DNA of 64,000 nucleotides, from contig CAWBZG010000004.1 of the NCBI GenBank assembly GCA_963793245.1, forward strand, positions 310,001 through 374,000, written 5' to 3'. The stretch is from CAXBBB01 sp963793245 (GTDB lineage Bacteria; Bacteroidota; Rhodothermia; Rhodothermales; BA12). The notes under the pieces were generated by a model. The model was not told where the DNA came from and made no database searches. It saw only the letters and a list, made by a program, of their open reading frames with translations. Both the position numbers and the translations under genes were made by a program. Below, piece after piece: positions 1-7,844 of this stretch (positions are counted from its first letter, which is position 1; the number at the start of each line of letters is the position of its first letter).

Positions 1-1446
1 CCCACCGGCCTGCTCCATATTGGCGGGCTGCGTACGGCGCTCTACAACTACCTCTACGCGCGCAAACGCGGTGGCACGTTCATCCTGCGCGTCGAGGACA
101 CCGACCAGAGCCGTTACGTCGCCGAAGCCGAGCCGGACATCCGCGCGTCGCTTGAGTGGGCCGGGCTGACCATCGACGAAGGGCCGCAGGAAGGTGGCGA
201 GGTCGGCCCGTATTACCAGTCGCAGCGCCGCGAACTGTACGCGGGATACGCCGACCAACTCGTCGAGCAGGGCCACGCCTACTACGCGTTCGACACGCCT
301 GAGGAGTTGGACGACATGAAGGAGCGGCTGCGCAAGAGCGGCAACCCGTCGCCCAAGTACGACGCTGTGACGCGGATGAGCATGAAAAACTCCATCACGC
401 TGCCCGACGCCGAGGTCAAAGCCAAACTCGACGCGGGTGAGGAGTACGTCATTCGCCTCAAGGTGCCGCGCCGCGAGACCGTCCGCTTCGAGGACATGAT
501 CCGGGGTTGGGTGTCGTTTGAGACGAGCGGTATCGACGATCAGGTACTCGTCAAGTCGGACGGCATGCCGACCTACCACTTGGCTAACGTCGTCGACGAT
601 CACGCGATGGGCATTACGCACGTCATTCGGGGTGAGGAGTGGCTGTCGAGCGTGCCCAAGCACATCCTGATGTATCAGTACTTCGGCTGGACGCCGCCCA
701 AACTGGCGCACCTGCCGCTGATCCTGAGTCCGACGGGCGGGAAGCTGAGCAAGCGCAACGCCGACACGTTGGGCATTCCCGTCAGCGTCGCGCAGTACCG
801 CGAGGCGGGCTACGAACCAGCTGCGCTCCTCAACTTCCTGGCGTTTCTGGGATGGAATCCGGGGACCGAGCAGGAGGTGTTCTCGCTCGAAGAGTTGACG
901 CAGGCGTTCGAGGTCGAGCGCATCGGCAAGAGCGGGGTGCAGTTCTCGATGGATAAGCTCGATTGGTTCAACCAGCAGTTCCTGCGCCGCCTGGCGCCTC
1001 AGGAACTGGCTCAGCGTGCGCGTCCGCACCTGGATGCTGCCGGACTTGAAGCAAGCGACGATTACCTCGCCGACGTTGCCGCGCTCATGCACGACCGCGT
1101 TACCAAGGCCGAAGAACTCGCCACGTTCTGCGCCTACTTCTACGCCGACCCAACCGAGTACGAGGAGAAGGGCGTCAAAAAGCGCTGGAAAGACGATAGC
1201 GCCGATCTCGTCCGCGCCTACGCCGATGCCCTGGAAGCCGACGACGCATTCACTGTCGAATCGACCGAGGCCACTCTGCGTCAGATCACCGAAGCGCGCG
1301 AAGCCGGAGCCGGTCGTCTGATCCACCCGGCGCGGCTGGCTGTCAGCGGCACGTCGTTCGGCCCTAGCCTGTTCGACATGTTGGCGCTGATCGGCAAGGA
1401 GGCCGTCGTTCGGCGCTTGCGCAAGGCGGCGGACGTGCTGGGGTGA
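1..1446 (+). CDS. gltX: Glutamyl-tRNA synthetase, 5'-truncated by the window edge
   Basis: The open frame runs from base 1 without a start, so the N-terminus lies outside the window; 481 residues are visible. It charges tRNA-Glu with glutamate in the cytoplasm. The first codons read PTGLLHIGGLRTALYN, the class I HIGH-type signature, and KLSKRN near base 750 is the KMSKS loop; the C-terminal alpha-helical anticodon-binding region follows. Most of the protein's usual length is present and it ends at TGA 1444-1446. It converges on meaB, with a perfect palindrome between the two stops. Identification is firm; whether it is discriminating (GluRS) or non-discriminating cannot be told from sequence alone. 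Confidence 0.97.
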   Translation, partial: PTGLLHIGGLRTALYNYLYARKRGGTFILRVEDTDQSRYVAEAEPDIRASLEWAGLTIDEGPQEGGEVGPYYQSQRRELYAGYADQLVEQGHAYYAFDTPEELDDMKERLRKSGNPSPKYDAVTRMSMKNSITLPDAEVKAKLDAGEEYVIRLKVPRRETVRFEDMIRGWVSFETSGIDDQVLVKSDGMPTYHLANVVDDHAMGITHVIRGEEWLSSVPKHILMYQYFGWTPPKLAHLPLILSPTGGKLSKRNADTLGIPVSVAQYREAGYEPAALLNFLAFLGWNPGTEQEVFSLEELTQAFEVERIGKSGVQFSMDKLDWFNQQFLRRLAPQELAQRARPHLDAAGLEASDDYLADVAALMHDRVTKAEELATFCAYFYADPTEYEEKGVKKRWKDDSADLVRAYADALEADDAFTVESTEATLRQITEAREAGAGRLIHPARLAVSGTSFGPSLFDMLALIGKEAVVRRLRKAADVLG

Positions 1447-1490
1447 CGCGGTTCGATCCGGTGGTGTGCGGGATACATCCGCCGTTCGGT

Positions 1491-1518
1491 GTAGCGCCGT
1501 TATATATAACGGCGCTAC
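1491..1518. repeat. 28-bp perfect palindrome between gltX and meaB
   Basis: GTAGCGCCGTTATA is followed directly by its reverse complement. The right arm contains the meaB stop codon (TAG, minus strand, 1515-1517). It lies between convergent genes and could work as a bidirectional terminator or mRNA-end hairpin, although there is no T-run. The right arm AACGGCGCTACGGG recurs exactly at 44204-44217, which marks it as a member of a dispersed palindrome family. Confidence 0.85.
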
Positions 1519-2489
1519 GGGGTGATCAACGTGCGCACGACGTCCTCCAACGACTCACCGCTGCGCACCGCTCTCTCCGCCTCGCGCCACGCATCGGCAA
1601 ACCACGGCTGCGTCCGCGCGTGCGACACCAGCGCCTCGACCCACGCCTCCTTTAGTGCGGCGACGGCCTGAGCGCGGCGCTGCGCGATTAACCGTCCCGA
1701 TGCCCTCGTCGTCTGGGCGAACGCGTCGATCCGGTCGCTCAATGCGTCGACGCCATCGCCGGTCGTAGAGGAGAGCGACAGCACGCGGTCGTGCGTCGTT
1801 AGTGCATCGGGCGAGGGTGGCGGCAGGATGCTCAGCGCACCGCGTAGGCTGCGGACTGTTGCGGCGACGGCGTCGGGGAGCAGGTCGCGCTTGGTGACGG
1901 CGAACAGGTCGGCGTGCTCCATGATGCCGCGCTTGATGCCTTGCAGGTCGTCGCCGGATGCGGGTTGGGCGACGAACACGAACAGGTCGGCCAGGTCTTT
2001 GGCTGTCGTCTCGGACTGTCCGACGCCGACCGTCTCGACGATAACGTGCGTGAACCCTGCCGCCTCGACCAGCCGGATCGTCTCGCGCGTACGGAGCGTG
2101 ACCCCGCCCAGGTGACCACTCGTCGGCGAGGGACGCACGAACGCGCCGGGGTGCCGGGCCAGCCGCTCCATCCGCGACTTGTCACCCAAGATGCTGCCCC
2201 GGCTGATCTGCGATGAGGGATCAACGGCGAGCACGGCGACGCGTCGCCCCGCCTCGACCCAACGCACGCCTAACGCTTCGATCAGCGTGCTCTTGCCTGC
2301 GCCGGGCGATCCGCTGATGGCAATGCGGGCGTCTCGTCGGCGGCAGAGGTAGACGGCTCAGCAGGTCGGACGCTAGCGCACGATGCTCGGGCTTGTGGCT
2401 CTCGATCAGTGTGATCGACCGCGACAGCGCGGCTCGGCTCACCCGCTCCAGATGCCTTCGGCGAGAGCAGAAATGTCAAAGCTCGGCAT
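1515..2489 (-). CDS. meaB: Methylmalonyl-CoA mutase-associated GTPase MeaB (two compensating frame breaks)
   Basis: G3E-family GTPase chaperone that protects and reloads the B12 cofactor of methylmalonyl-CoA mutase. The ATG at 2489 begins MPSFDISALAEGIWSG. After about 16 codons the frame hits TGA, and homology (AALSRSITLIES) continues in the -1 frame. Near 2330-2350 the reading returns to the original frame with ISGSPGAGKSTLIEALG (P-loop), then AVDPSSQ, SILGDKSRM, ETVGVGQSE and TKRD. Net length is 324 residues, normal for MeaB. The two breaks (about 2436-2446, one base missing; about 2330-2350, one base extra) cancel. It overlaps the mutB end by 14 bp as last gene of the operon. Family assignment is sure; whether the gene is really broken or the sequence is wrong is not. 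Confidence 0.88.
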
Positions 2490-4530
2490 CGACCAACAAC
2501 GCGTCGAGCAGTTCGATGGCGGCTTCGGAGATGACCGTTCCCGGACCGAAAATCGCCGTTACTCCCACGTCTCGGAGTGTTGCGTAATCGTCCGGCGGAA
2601 TCACGCCGCCGACGACGACACGAATGTCCGGTCGGCCTTGATCGCGGAGTGCCTGAATCGTTTGGGGCACGAGCGAGCGGTGTGCTCCGGCGAGGCTGGA
2701 GATGCCGACGAAGTGCACGTCGTTCTCGACGGCTTGGCGGGCGACTTCGTCCGGCGTCTGGAAGAGCGGACCCAGATCCACGTCGAAGCCCACGTCCGCA
2801 AACGCCGACGCGATCACTTTGGCGCCCCGGTCGTGTCCGTCCTGCCCCAGCTTGGCGACCAGAATGCGCGGACGTCGCCCCTCGGCTTCGGCGACTTCGT
2901 CGGCTTTGGAGCGAGCGGCGGTGAATCGTTCGTCGTTCTGCGTCGCCGGACCGTAGACGCCAGCGGATGCAGTCGGCGTGGCTTTGTAGCGTCCGAACAC
3001 TCGCTCGAGTCGCTCGCTGATCTCGCCCAGCGTCGCCCGGACGCGTGCGGCGTCGACCGATGCGGCAAGCAAGTTGCCATCGCTTTGGGCAGCGGTTTCG
3101 AGTGCTTCCAGTGCGGATTCGACATCCGCTTCGTCGCGGTTCTGGCGCAGCGCTTTCAGTCCAGCTAGTTGCTCGCGTAAGACGGCGTCGTTGTCGATAG
3201 TGAGTAGGTCGGGCGTCGGATCGTCGGCTCGGAATGCGTTGACGCCGACGAGTATGTCGCGGCCCGTATCGATCCGCGCCTGCCGCTCGGCTGCGGCTTC
3301 TTCGATGCGGCGTTGCGGCAATCCTGCTTCGATGGCCTTGGTCATGCCCCCGTGGGCTTCGACCTCGGCCATGTGCGCGCGTGCCTGCTCAATCAGTTGG
3401 GCTGTCCGCTGTTCGAGGGCGTGGCTGCCTCCCATCGGGTCGATCACGTCGGTCAGGCCGGACTCGTGGAGCAGCACCAACTGTGTCTCGCGCGCGACTC
3501 GGGCGGCAAACTCAGACGGCAACGCCAGCGCTTCGTCCAGCCCGTTAGTGTGCAGACTTTGCGTCCCGCCCAGAATCGCTGCCGTCGCTTCGAGCGCGGT
3601 CCGGGCGACGTTCGTGTTGACGCTCTGAGCCGCCAGACTCCATCCGCTCGTCTGGCAGTGCGCGCGCAGCATCTGTGATTTGTCGTTCTGCGGATCGAAC
3701 TCGCCGATCATCTCGCTCCAGAGCACACGTCCGGCGCGCAGTTTGGCGGTCTCGGTGAGCAGGTCCATCCCGATGCCCCAGAAGAACGACAGGCGCGGCG
3801 CAAAGTCGTCGATGTCGAGTCCTGCGGCCCGTCCCGTCCGAATGTATTCGAGTCCGTCGGCGAGCGTGTAGGCCAACTCCAGATCCGCCGTCGCTCCGGC
3901 CTCCTGCATGTGGTAGCCGCTGATGCTAATCGAGTTGAAGCGCGGCATGTGCGCCGACGTGAACTCGAAAATGTCGCCGATCACGCGCATCGATGGCGTC
4001 GGCGGGTAGATGTACGTGTTGCGGACCAAGAACTCCTTCAAGATGTCGTTCTGGATCGTCCCGGCCAACTCATCCAGCGATACGCCTTGCTCCTCGGCGG
4101 CGACGATGTAGAACGCCAGGATCGGCAACACGGCGCCGTTCATCGTCATCGACACGCTCATCTCGCCCATCGGGATGCCGTCGAAGAGCACCTTCATGTC
4201 CTCGACCGAGTCGACAGCGACGCCTGCCATGCCCACATCGCCCGACACGCGCGGATGATCCGAATCGTAGCCCCTATGCGTCGCCAAGTCGAAGGCGACC
4301 GAGAGGCCTTTCTGACCCGCCGCGAGGTTGCGGCGGTAAAACGCGTTGCTCTCCTTGGCTGTCGAGAAGCCCGCGTACTGCCGGACGGTCCACGGTCTCC
4401 CGACGTACATCGTTGGGTACGGACCGGCGAGGTAGGGGGCGACGCCGGGCGCTCCGCCGTCGTGAGAAGCGCTCTCCGGTTTGGGCGCGTTGCCCGATGG
4501 CGCGAACGTGAGTGGATAATTAAACGGCAT
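2476..4530 (-). CDS. mutB: Methylmalonyl-CoA mutase large (catalytic) subunit
   Basis: Adenosylcobalamin-dependent interconversion of methylmalonyl-CoA and succinyl-CoA (propionate and odd-chain or branched substrate metabolism). 684 residues: N-terminal TIM barrel with the substrate-site stretch GPYPTMYVGRPWTVRQYAG, SVAFDLATHRGYDSDHPRV and FFWGIGMDLLTETAKLRAG, then a C-terminal B12-binding domain with the base-off ligand motif DGHDRG (His566) and a GGVIPPDD loop. The start overlaps the mutA stop by 11 bp and the end overlaps meaB, so the three genes are translationally coupled. Length and motifs are typical; no missing residue was noticed. Confidence 0.97.
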   Translation of the reverse strand: MPFNYPLTFAPSGNAPKPESASHDGGAPGVAPYLAGPYPTMYVGRPWTVRQYAGFSTAKESNAFYRRNLAAGQKGLSVAFDLATHRGYDSDHPRVSGDVGMAGVAVDSVEDMKVLFDGIPMGEMSVSMTMNGAVLPILAFYIVAAEEQGVSLDELAGTIQNDILKEFLVRNTYIYPPTPSMRVIGDIFEFTSAHMPRFNSISISGYHMQEAGATADLELAYTLADGLEYIRTGRAAGLDIDDFAPRLSFFWGIGMDLLTETAKLRAGRVLWSEMIGEFDPQNDKSQMLRAHCQTSGWSLAAQSVNTNVARTALEATAAILGGTQSLHTNGLDEALALPSEFAARVARETQLVLLHESGLTDVIDPMGGSHALEQRTAQLIEQARAHMAEVEAHGGMTKAIEAGLPQRRIEEAAAERQARIDTGRDILVGVNAFRADDPTPDLLTIDNDAVLREQLAGLKALRQNRDEADVESALEALETAAQSDGNLLAASVDAARVRATLGEISERLERVFGRYKATPTASAGVYGPATQNDERFTAARSKADEVAEAEGRRPRILVAKLGQDGHDRGAKVIASAFADVGFDVDLGPLFQTPDEVARQAVENDVHFVGISSLAGAHRSLVPQTIQALRDQGRPDIRVVVGGVIPPDDYATLRDVGVTAIFGPGTVISEAAIELLDALLVDAEL

Positions 4531-5560
4531 GGGCGGCGACGAGTTGTGCGGCGTGGCGGAGGGATTCGTGTTCGCCCGTCAGCCGGTAGCCGTTGGCGAC
4601 GCTCTGGGCTAGGGGCGGCTGGGCGAGGCGGTCGGATTGCCGTTCGTGCCGGGTCACGCCGACGATGGGCGACAGCGACTGCGTCCGGGCGGCGTGTTGC
4701 TCCTGCGCGACTTGGTGCAGGCCGCGCGCATAGTCGGTAACACCGTCCGAGCCGATTTCTCGGCACCGTGCCCATGCTGCTTGGGCCAGTTTCAGCGCGG
4801 CAGCTTCGGCCCAGCCGCTTCCTCTCGCGGGCGTTTTCAGGCTTCCTAAGGTGGCTTCGTCGCGCAGCACGCGGCCCACGTTGAGCGCATCGCGTACGTC
4901 GCGATTGGAAACGCGGCCCGTCGCCCAGGTGTGCGGACGAACGGCGATCAAGTCGGCACCACCGAGAAACGCCGCCGTCGCTGCAATCGTCGCGCGCGTT
5001 CGGTTGTTGTGAGCAGCGAAGGCCGTCTGCCGGTAGCCCGACGTGATCGCCACCAACGGCGCTTTGCACGCGACGTTCGCCAGCAAAACCCGCGCTGCCA
5101 TCACCTTGGCGACCGACACCATCAGCCGCTGATCGACCGACAAACTGACGCGGTGTACGTCGTCCTGTGCCGACGCGCCTAGCGCCAGATAGACCAGTTC
5201 TTCGACTATCGTTCCGCCCCATTCGTGGACGGCGTGGGCAGCTACGTCAGGCTTCTGCCCATCCAGACGCGTTTCCGCATCGCCGAGCAGTGGATCGGCT
5301 AAGCCCGCATAGACGGGGTGCTCGTCGGTCGGCGATAAGGCATCTGCATAGTCGCTTTCCACCGAGAGCGAATCTTGCTCCACGCCGTCGCTCATGCTGG
5401 TCGGCGGGTTGAAGCCAATCAGATCGGGCGTCCGCATCGAAACCGCGAGGGCAGTGCGGTCGGAGGGAGCGACGAAGTGGGGCATCCAGATGCCGGGGTC
5501 GATCTCGACGCCATCGACTGTGTCGCGCGATGTGGGGCTTGGGAGAGGCGGACTGCTCAC
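4520..5560 (-). CDS. mutA: Methylmalonyl-CoA mutase small subunit (short form)
   Basis: Non-catalytic partner of MutB. A GTG at 5560 overlaps the TGA of the preceding gene (GTGA), giving 346 residues. Recognisable barrel segments are HEWGGTIVEELVYLA, SVDQRLMVSVAKVMAARVL, TSGYRQTAFAAHNNRTRATI and GGADLIAVRPHTW. Known small subunits are commonly well over 450 residues with an extra N-terminal segment and a degenerate C-terminal B12-like domain; both ends seem trimmed here. The upstream gene is intact up to the overlap, so there is no room for a longer N-terminus without a frame change. Assignment rests on position before mutB as well as on similarity. Confidence 0.85.
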   Translation of the reverse strand: MSSPPLPSPTSRDTVDGVEIDPGIWMPHFVAPSDRTALAVSMRTPDLIGFNPPTSMSDGVEQDSLSVESDYADALSPTDEHPVYAGLADPLLGDAETRLDGQKPDVAAHAVHEWGGTIVEELVYLALGASAQDDVHRVSLSVDQRLMVSVAKVMAARVLLANVACKAPLVAITSGYRQTAFAAHNNRTRATIAATAAFLGGADLIAVRPHTWATGRVSNRDVRDALNVGRVLRDEATLGSLKTPARGSGWAEAAALKLAQAAWARCREIGSDGVTDYARGLHQVAQEQHAARTQSLSPIVGVTRHERQSDRLAQPPLAQSVANGYRLTGEHESLRHAAQLVAAHAV

Positions 5561-6102
5561 AGAAAGTCGGAATGGTGATCGAGAAACGTCTGGGTCAACG
5601 CGTGCGCGGCGATGCCGAAGGCAACCGATACGTTGAGCGATTGTTTGGCGCCCCACTGCGGGATTTCCATCGCCAAGTCGCACACGGCGATGACCTCGTC
5701 CGAGACCCCATCGACTTCGTTGCCTACTACGAGCGCCAACGGAAAGGCCGATGCGGGCGCCTGGTGGACCAGCGTCGGCGTGTCCGTCAGTTCCAAAGCT
5801 GCGACCGTGTAGCCGTCGGCCCGAGCCGTTTCGACAGCCTCCAGTACGGACGCGACCTGCTCCCACGGAACGGTCTCTTCGGCTCCGAGCGACGTTTTGC
5901 GCACGGCCCGCTGATCGGCGCCGGGCGAAATGCCGCACAGGACGACGCGCTCCAGCCGAAACGCATCCGACGTGCGCAGAATCGCCCCGACGTTGTGCGC
6001 GCTCCGTACGTCGTCGGTGATGACGCGGATGGGCACGCGCGGAAGGCCCGAGACGGCTGATGCCGACGGGCGTGGGATTTCGAGGTGGGCGAGTTTACGC
6101 AT
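5557..6102 (-). CDS. SPOUT-family RNA 2'-O-methyltransferase (TrmH/SpoU type)
   Basis: S-adenosylmethionine-dependent methylation of a ribose in tRNA or rRNA. 181 residues beginning MRKLAHLEIPRPS; a longer start at 6150 exists but this one matches the family N-terminus. The three SpoU motifs are visible: VRSAHNVGAILRTSDAF (motif 1), LALVVGNEVDGVSDEV (motif 2) and MEIPQWGAKQSLNVSVA (motif 3, knotted AdoMet site). Its TGA is embedded in the GTGA start of mutA, so it heads the mut operon although functionally unrelated. The exact target nucleotide cannot be inferred. Confidence 0.9.
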   Translation of the reverse strand: MRKLAHLEIPRPSASAVSGLPRVPIRVITDDVRSAHNVGAILRTSDAFRLERVVLCGISPGADQRAVRKTSLGAEETVPWEQVASVLEAVETARADGYTVAALELTDTPTLVHQAPASAFPLALVVGNEVDGVSDEVIAVCDLAMEIPQWGAKQSLNVSVAFGIAAHALTQTFLDHHSDFL

Positions 6103-6163
6103 GGTGAGTGGACGAGCGAATAGTATGAGGTGCGGAGAGTCCCGACGCAAACGCTCGGGTAGT

Positions 6164-6196
6164 AAAGCTGTCAGGTTTCAAAAACCTGACAGCTTT
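6164..6196. repeat. Hairpin repeat, copy 1 (AAAGCTGTCAGGTTT arms)
   Basis: Two perfect 15-base arms (6164-6178 and 6182-6196) with a 3-base loop CAA. It lies downstream of the permease gene and upstream of the trmH-like gene. A second copy at 7768-7800 has the same arms except one base pair (T-A against A-T) that changes on both sides, so the stem is kept. Similar GTCAGGTTT...AAACCTGAC elements are scattered in Bacteroidota genomes (recollection, not searched). Confidence 0.85.
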
Positions 6197-6228
6197 CTCC
6201 TCCGCACCAGATGTAGTAGGCTCCCGGC

Positions 6229-7686
6229 CTACTCCCGTCGGTACGACGCCTCGGCCTGCTCTGCTCGGGCATGGACGCGAGCGCTTGAAAAGTAAATCGC
6301 CAGTCCAGCGCCGATCAGCACGACGGCACCGCCGACTACTTTGGCGACGAAAAGCGGCTTGTTCTCGATTCCCGCCGTCGGAAACGCCGAAACGATGGTC
6401 GAGAGCAGCGTCGTTCCGAAGCCCAGGATCGCGACAGTCCAGACCGCCAGCGTGCTGCGCTGCAAGGTCGGAACGATGCCCTCGCCGCCGGTGCGATGGC
6501 GCATGTGCCAGGCGAACGCGGCGAACATGTAGAGGAAGGGCAGGAAGTAGAGGATGATCGACATGTCGAGCAGGATGAGAAACGCCTCCTCGATTGTCGA
6601 CCCCGAAATCGAACTCACGAACAGCACCGTGATGAGAACGGCCTGCATCAGCAGCGAGTGGACCGGCGATTTCCATCGGGGATGCACCCAAGCCAGCGTC
6701 GCGGGCAGGTAGCGATCCAGCCCCATCACGAACGGAAGCCGCGCGTTGCCCATCAGCCACGATCCGAGAAGACCCAGCGTACTCATCAGCACCAGCAGGC
6801 TCCCAATCGCACCCCACGGCACGCCCGACGCGGCCCCGGCGACGTGAAACGCTTGGGCGACACCTTCGATGATGCCGACATCGCCCTCGGGCACGATCAG
6901 GATCAGCATCAGCGTGCCGCCCATGTAGATGAGGCCGACGGCAATCGACGAGAGCCATAGCGCGCGCGGAATCGTGCGTTCGGGGCGATGGATTTCGCCC
7001 GCCAAAATCGGCGACAGTTCCAAGCCACCGAAGCAAAACGCGACAACGGCGAAGTAGGGCAGCAGCGACATATCGGTCAGGTCGGGCAGCAGTTTGCCCG
7101 CGCTGAACGGATGGCTACTTCCGTTGTCGATCACAAACAGAACCCCGACGATTAGCAGTAGCGCGACCAGCAGCCACGTCGCGACACCGGCGACGTTTTG
7201 CACCCAACGCGCCCGTTCCAGCCCGAAGATGTTGAGCAGGGTGATGCCCCACAGCACACCCAGGCACACGACGCTGTTGTAGATCGGATCGTTGGCCAGA
7301 TCGAGAAACGTGTCGCCGAACACGTAGAGGCACGAGACCGAGACGAGCAGCATCACGGTCGGAATCCACACGATCGTGCTGACCCAATAGCTCCACGCCG
7401 CTACGAACCCATGCAGGTCGCCGAATGCTCGCCGCGTCCACAGGTAAAAGCCGCCTTCGCCCGGCATCCGCGCGTTGAGTTCGGCGACCATCAATCCACC
7501 GGGAATCAAAAACGTCAGGATCGCGATGACGAACAGCGACAGGCTCGCGTACCCAAACTGCGCCACCTGCGCGATGCTCGAAAGCGCGACGATGCTCGAC
7601 ACGTTGAGCAAGACCAGATCGCGCAGCCTGAGCACGCGCGGGAGTTGGTCGTCGGCGGAGGGGGATGGCGGTGACTGATCCGTCAA
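6229..7686 (-). CDS. APC-superfamily amino acid permease
   Basis: Inner-membrane secondary transporter, about 12 predicted hydrophobic segments in 485 residues, starting after a short cytoplasmic stretch ending LPRVLRLRDLVLLNVSSI. The family's first-helix region (VSSIVALSSIAQVAQFGYAS) and LNARMPGEGGFYLWTRRAFG (second and third helix junction, typical of APC transporters) are clear; FGGLELSPILAGEIHRPERT matches the sixth helix and its loop. The substrate is likely an amino acid, but which one is not visible. The gene stands alone and is bracketed by the paired hairpin repeats at 6164 and 7768, with no obvious partner gene. Confidence 0.9.
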   Translation of the reverse strand: MTDQSPPSPSADDQLPRVLRLRDLVLLNVSSIVALSSIAQVAQFGYASLSLFVIAILTFLIPGGLMVAELNARMPGEGGFYLWTRRAFGDLHGFVAAWSYWVSTIVWIPTVMLLVSVSCLYVFGDTFLDLANDPIYNSVVCLGVLWGITLLNIFGLERARWVQNVAGVATWLLVALLLIVGVLFVIDNGSSHPFSAGKLLPDLTDMSLLPYFAVVAFCFGGLELSPILAGEIHRPERTIPRALWLSSIAVGLIYMGGTLMLILIVPEGDVGIIEGVAQAFHVAGAASGVPWGAIGSLLVLMSTLGLLGSWLMGNARLPFVMGLDRYLPATLAWVHPRWKSPVHSLLMQAVLITVLFVSSISGSTIEEAFLILLDMSIILYFLPFLYMFAAFAWHMRHRTGGEGIVPTLQRSTLAVWTVAILGFGTTLLSTIVSAFPTAGIENKPLFVAKVVGGAVVLIGAGLAIYFSSARVHARAEQAEASYRRE

Positions 7687-7767
7687 TAGAGGCAGTGGGT
7701 GGAGCGTCGAGAAGCGACTGAAGGTAGGGCGGCGAGTCGGGCAAGTGGGGAGGCCAATGCGGAGCGC

Positions 7768-7800
7768 AAAGCTGACAGGTTTCCAAAACCTGTCAGCTTT
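7768..7800. repeat. Hairpin repeat, copy 2 (AAAGCTGACAGGTTT arms)
   Basis: Perfect 15-base arms 7768-7782 and 7786-7800 around a CCA loop, located between the uvrD-like stop and the permease start. It is the partner of copy 1 at 6164-6196; the only arm difference is a compensated central base pair. On the minus strand it lies just after the helicase gene, where it could also serve as a transcript-end hairpin. Confidence 0.85.
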
Positions 7801-7844
7801 CTGACTCGGGCGCCATCGCGAGCCTTCGAGATTTCGCCACAGCT

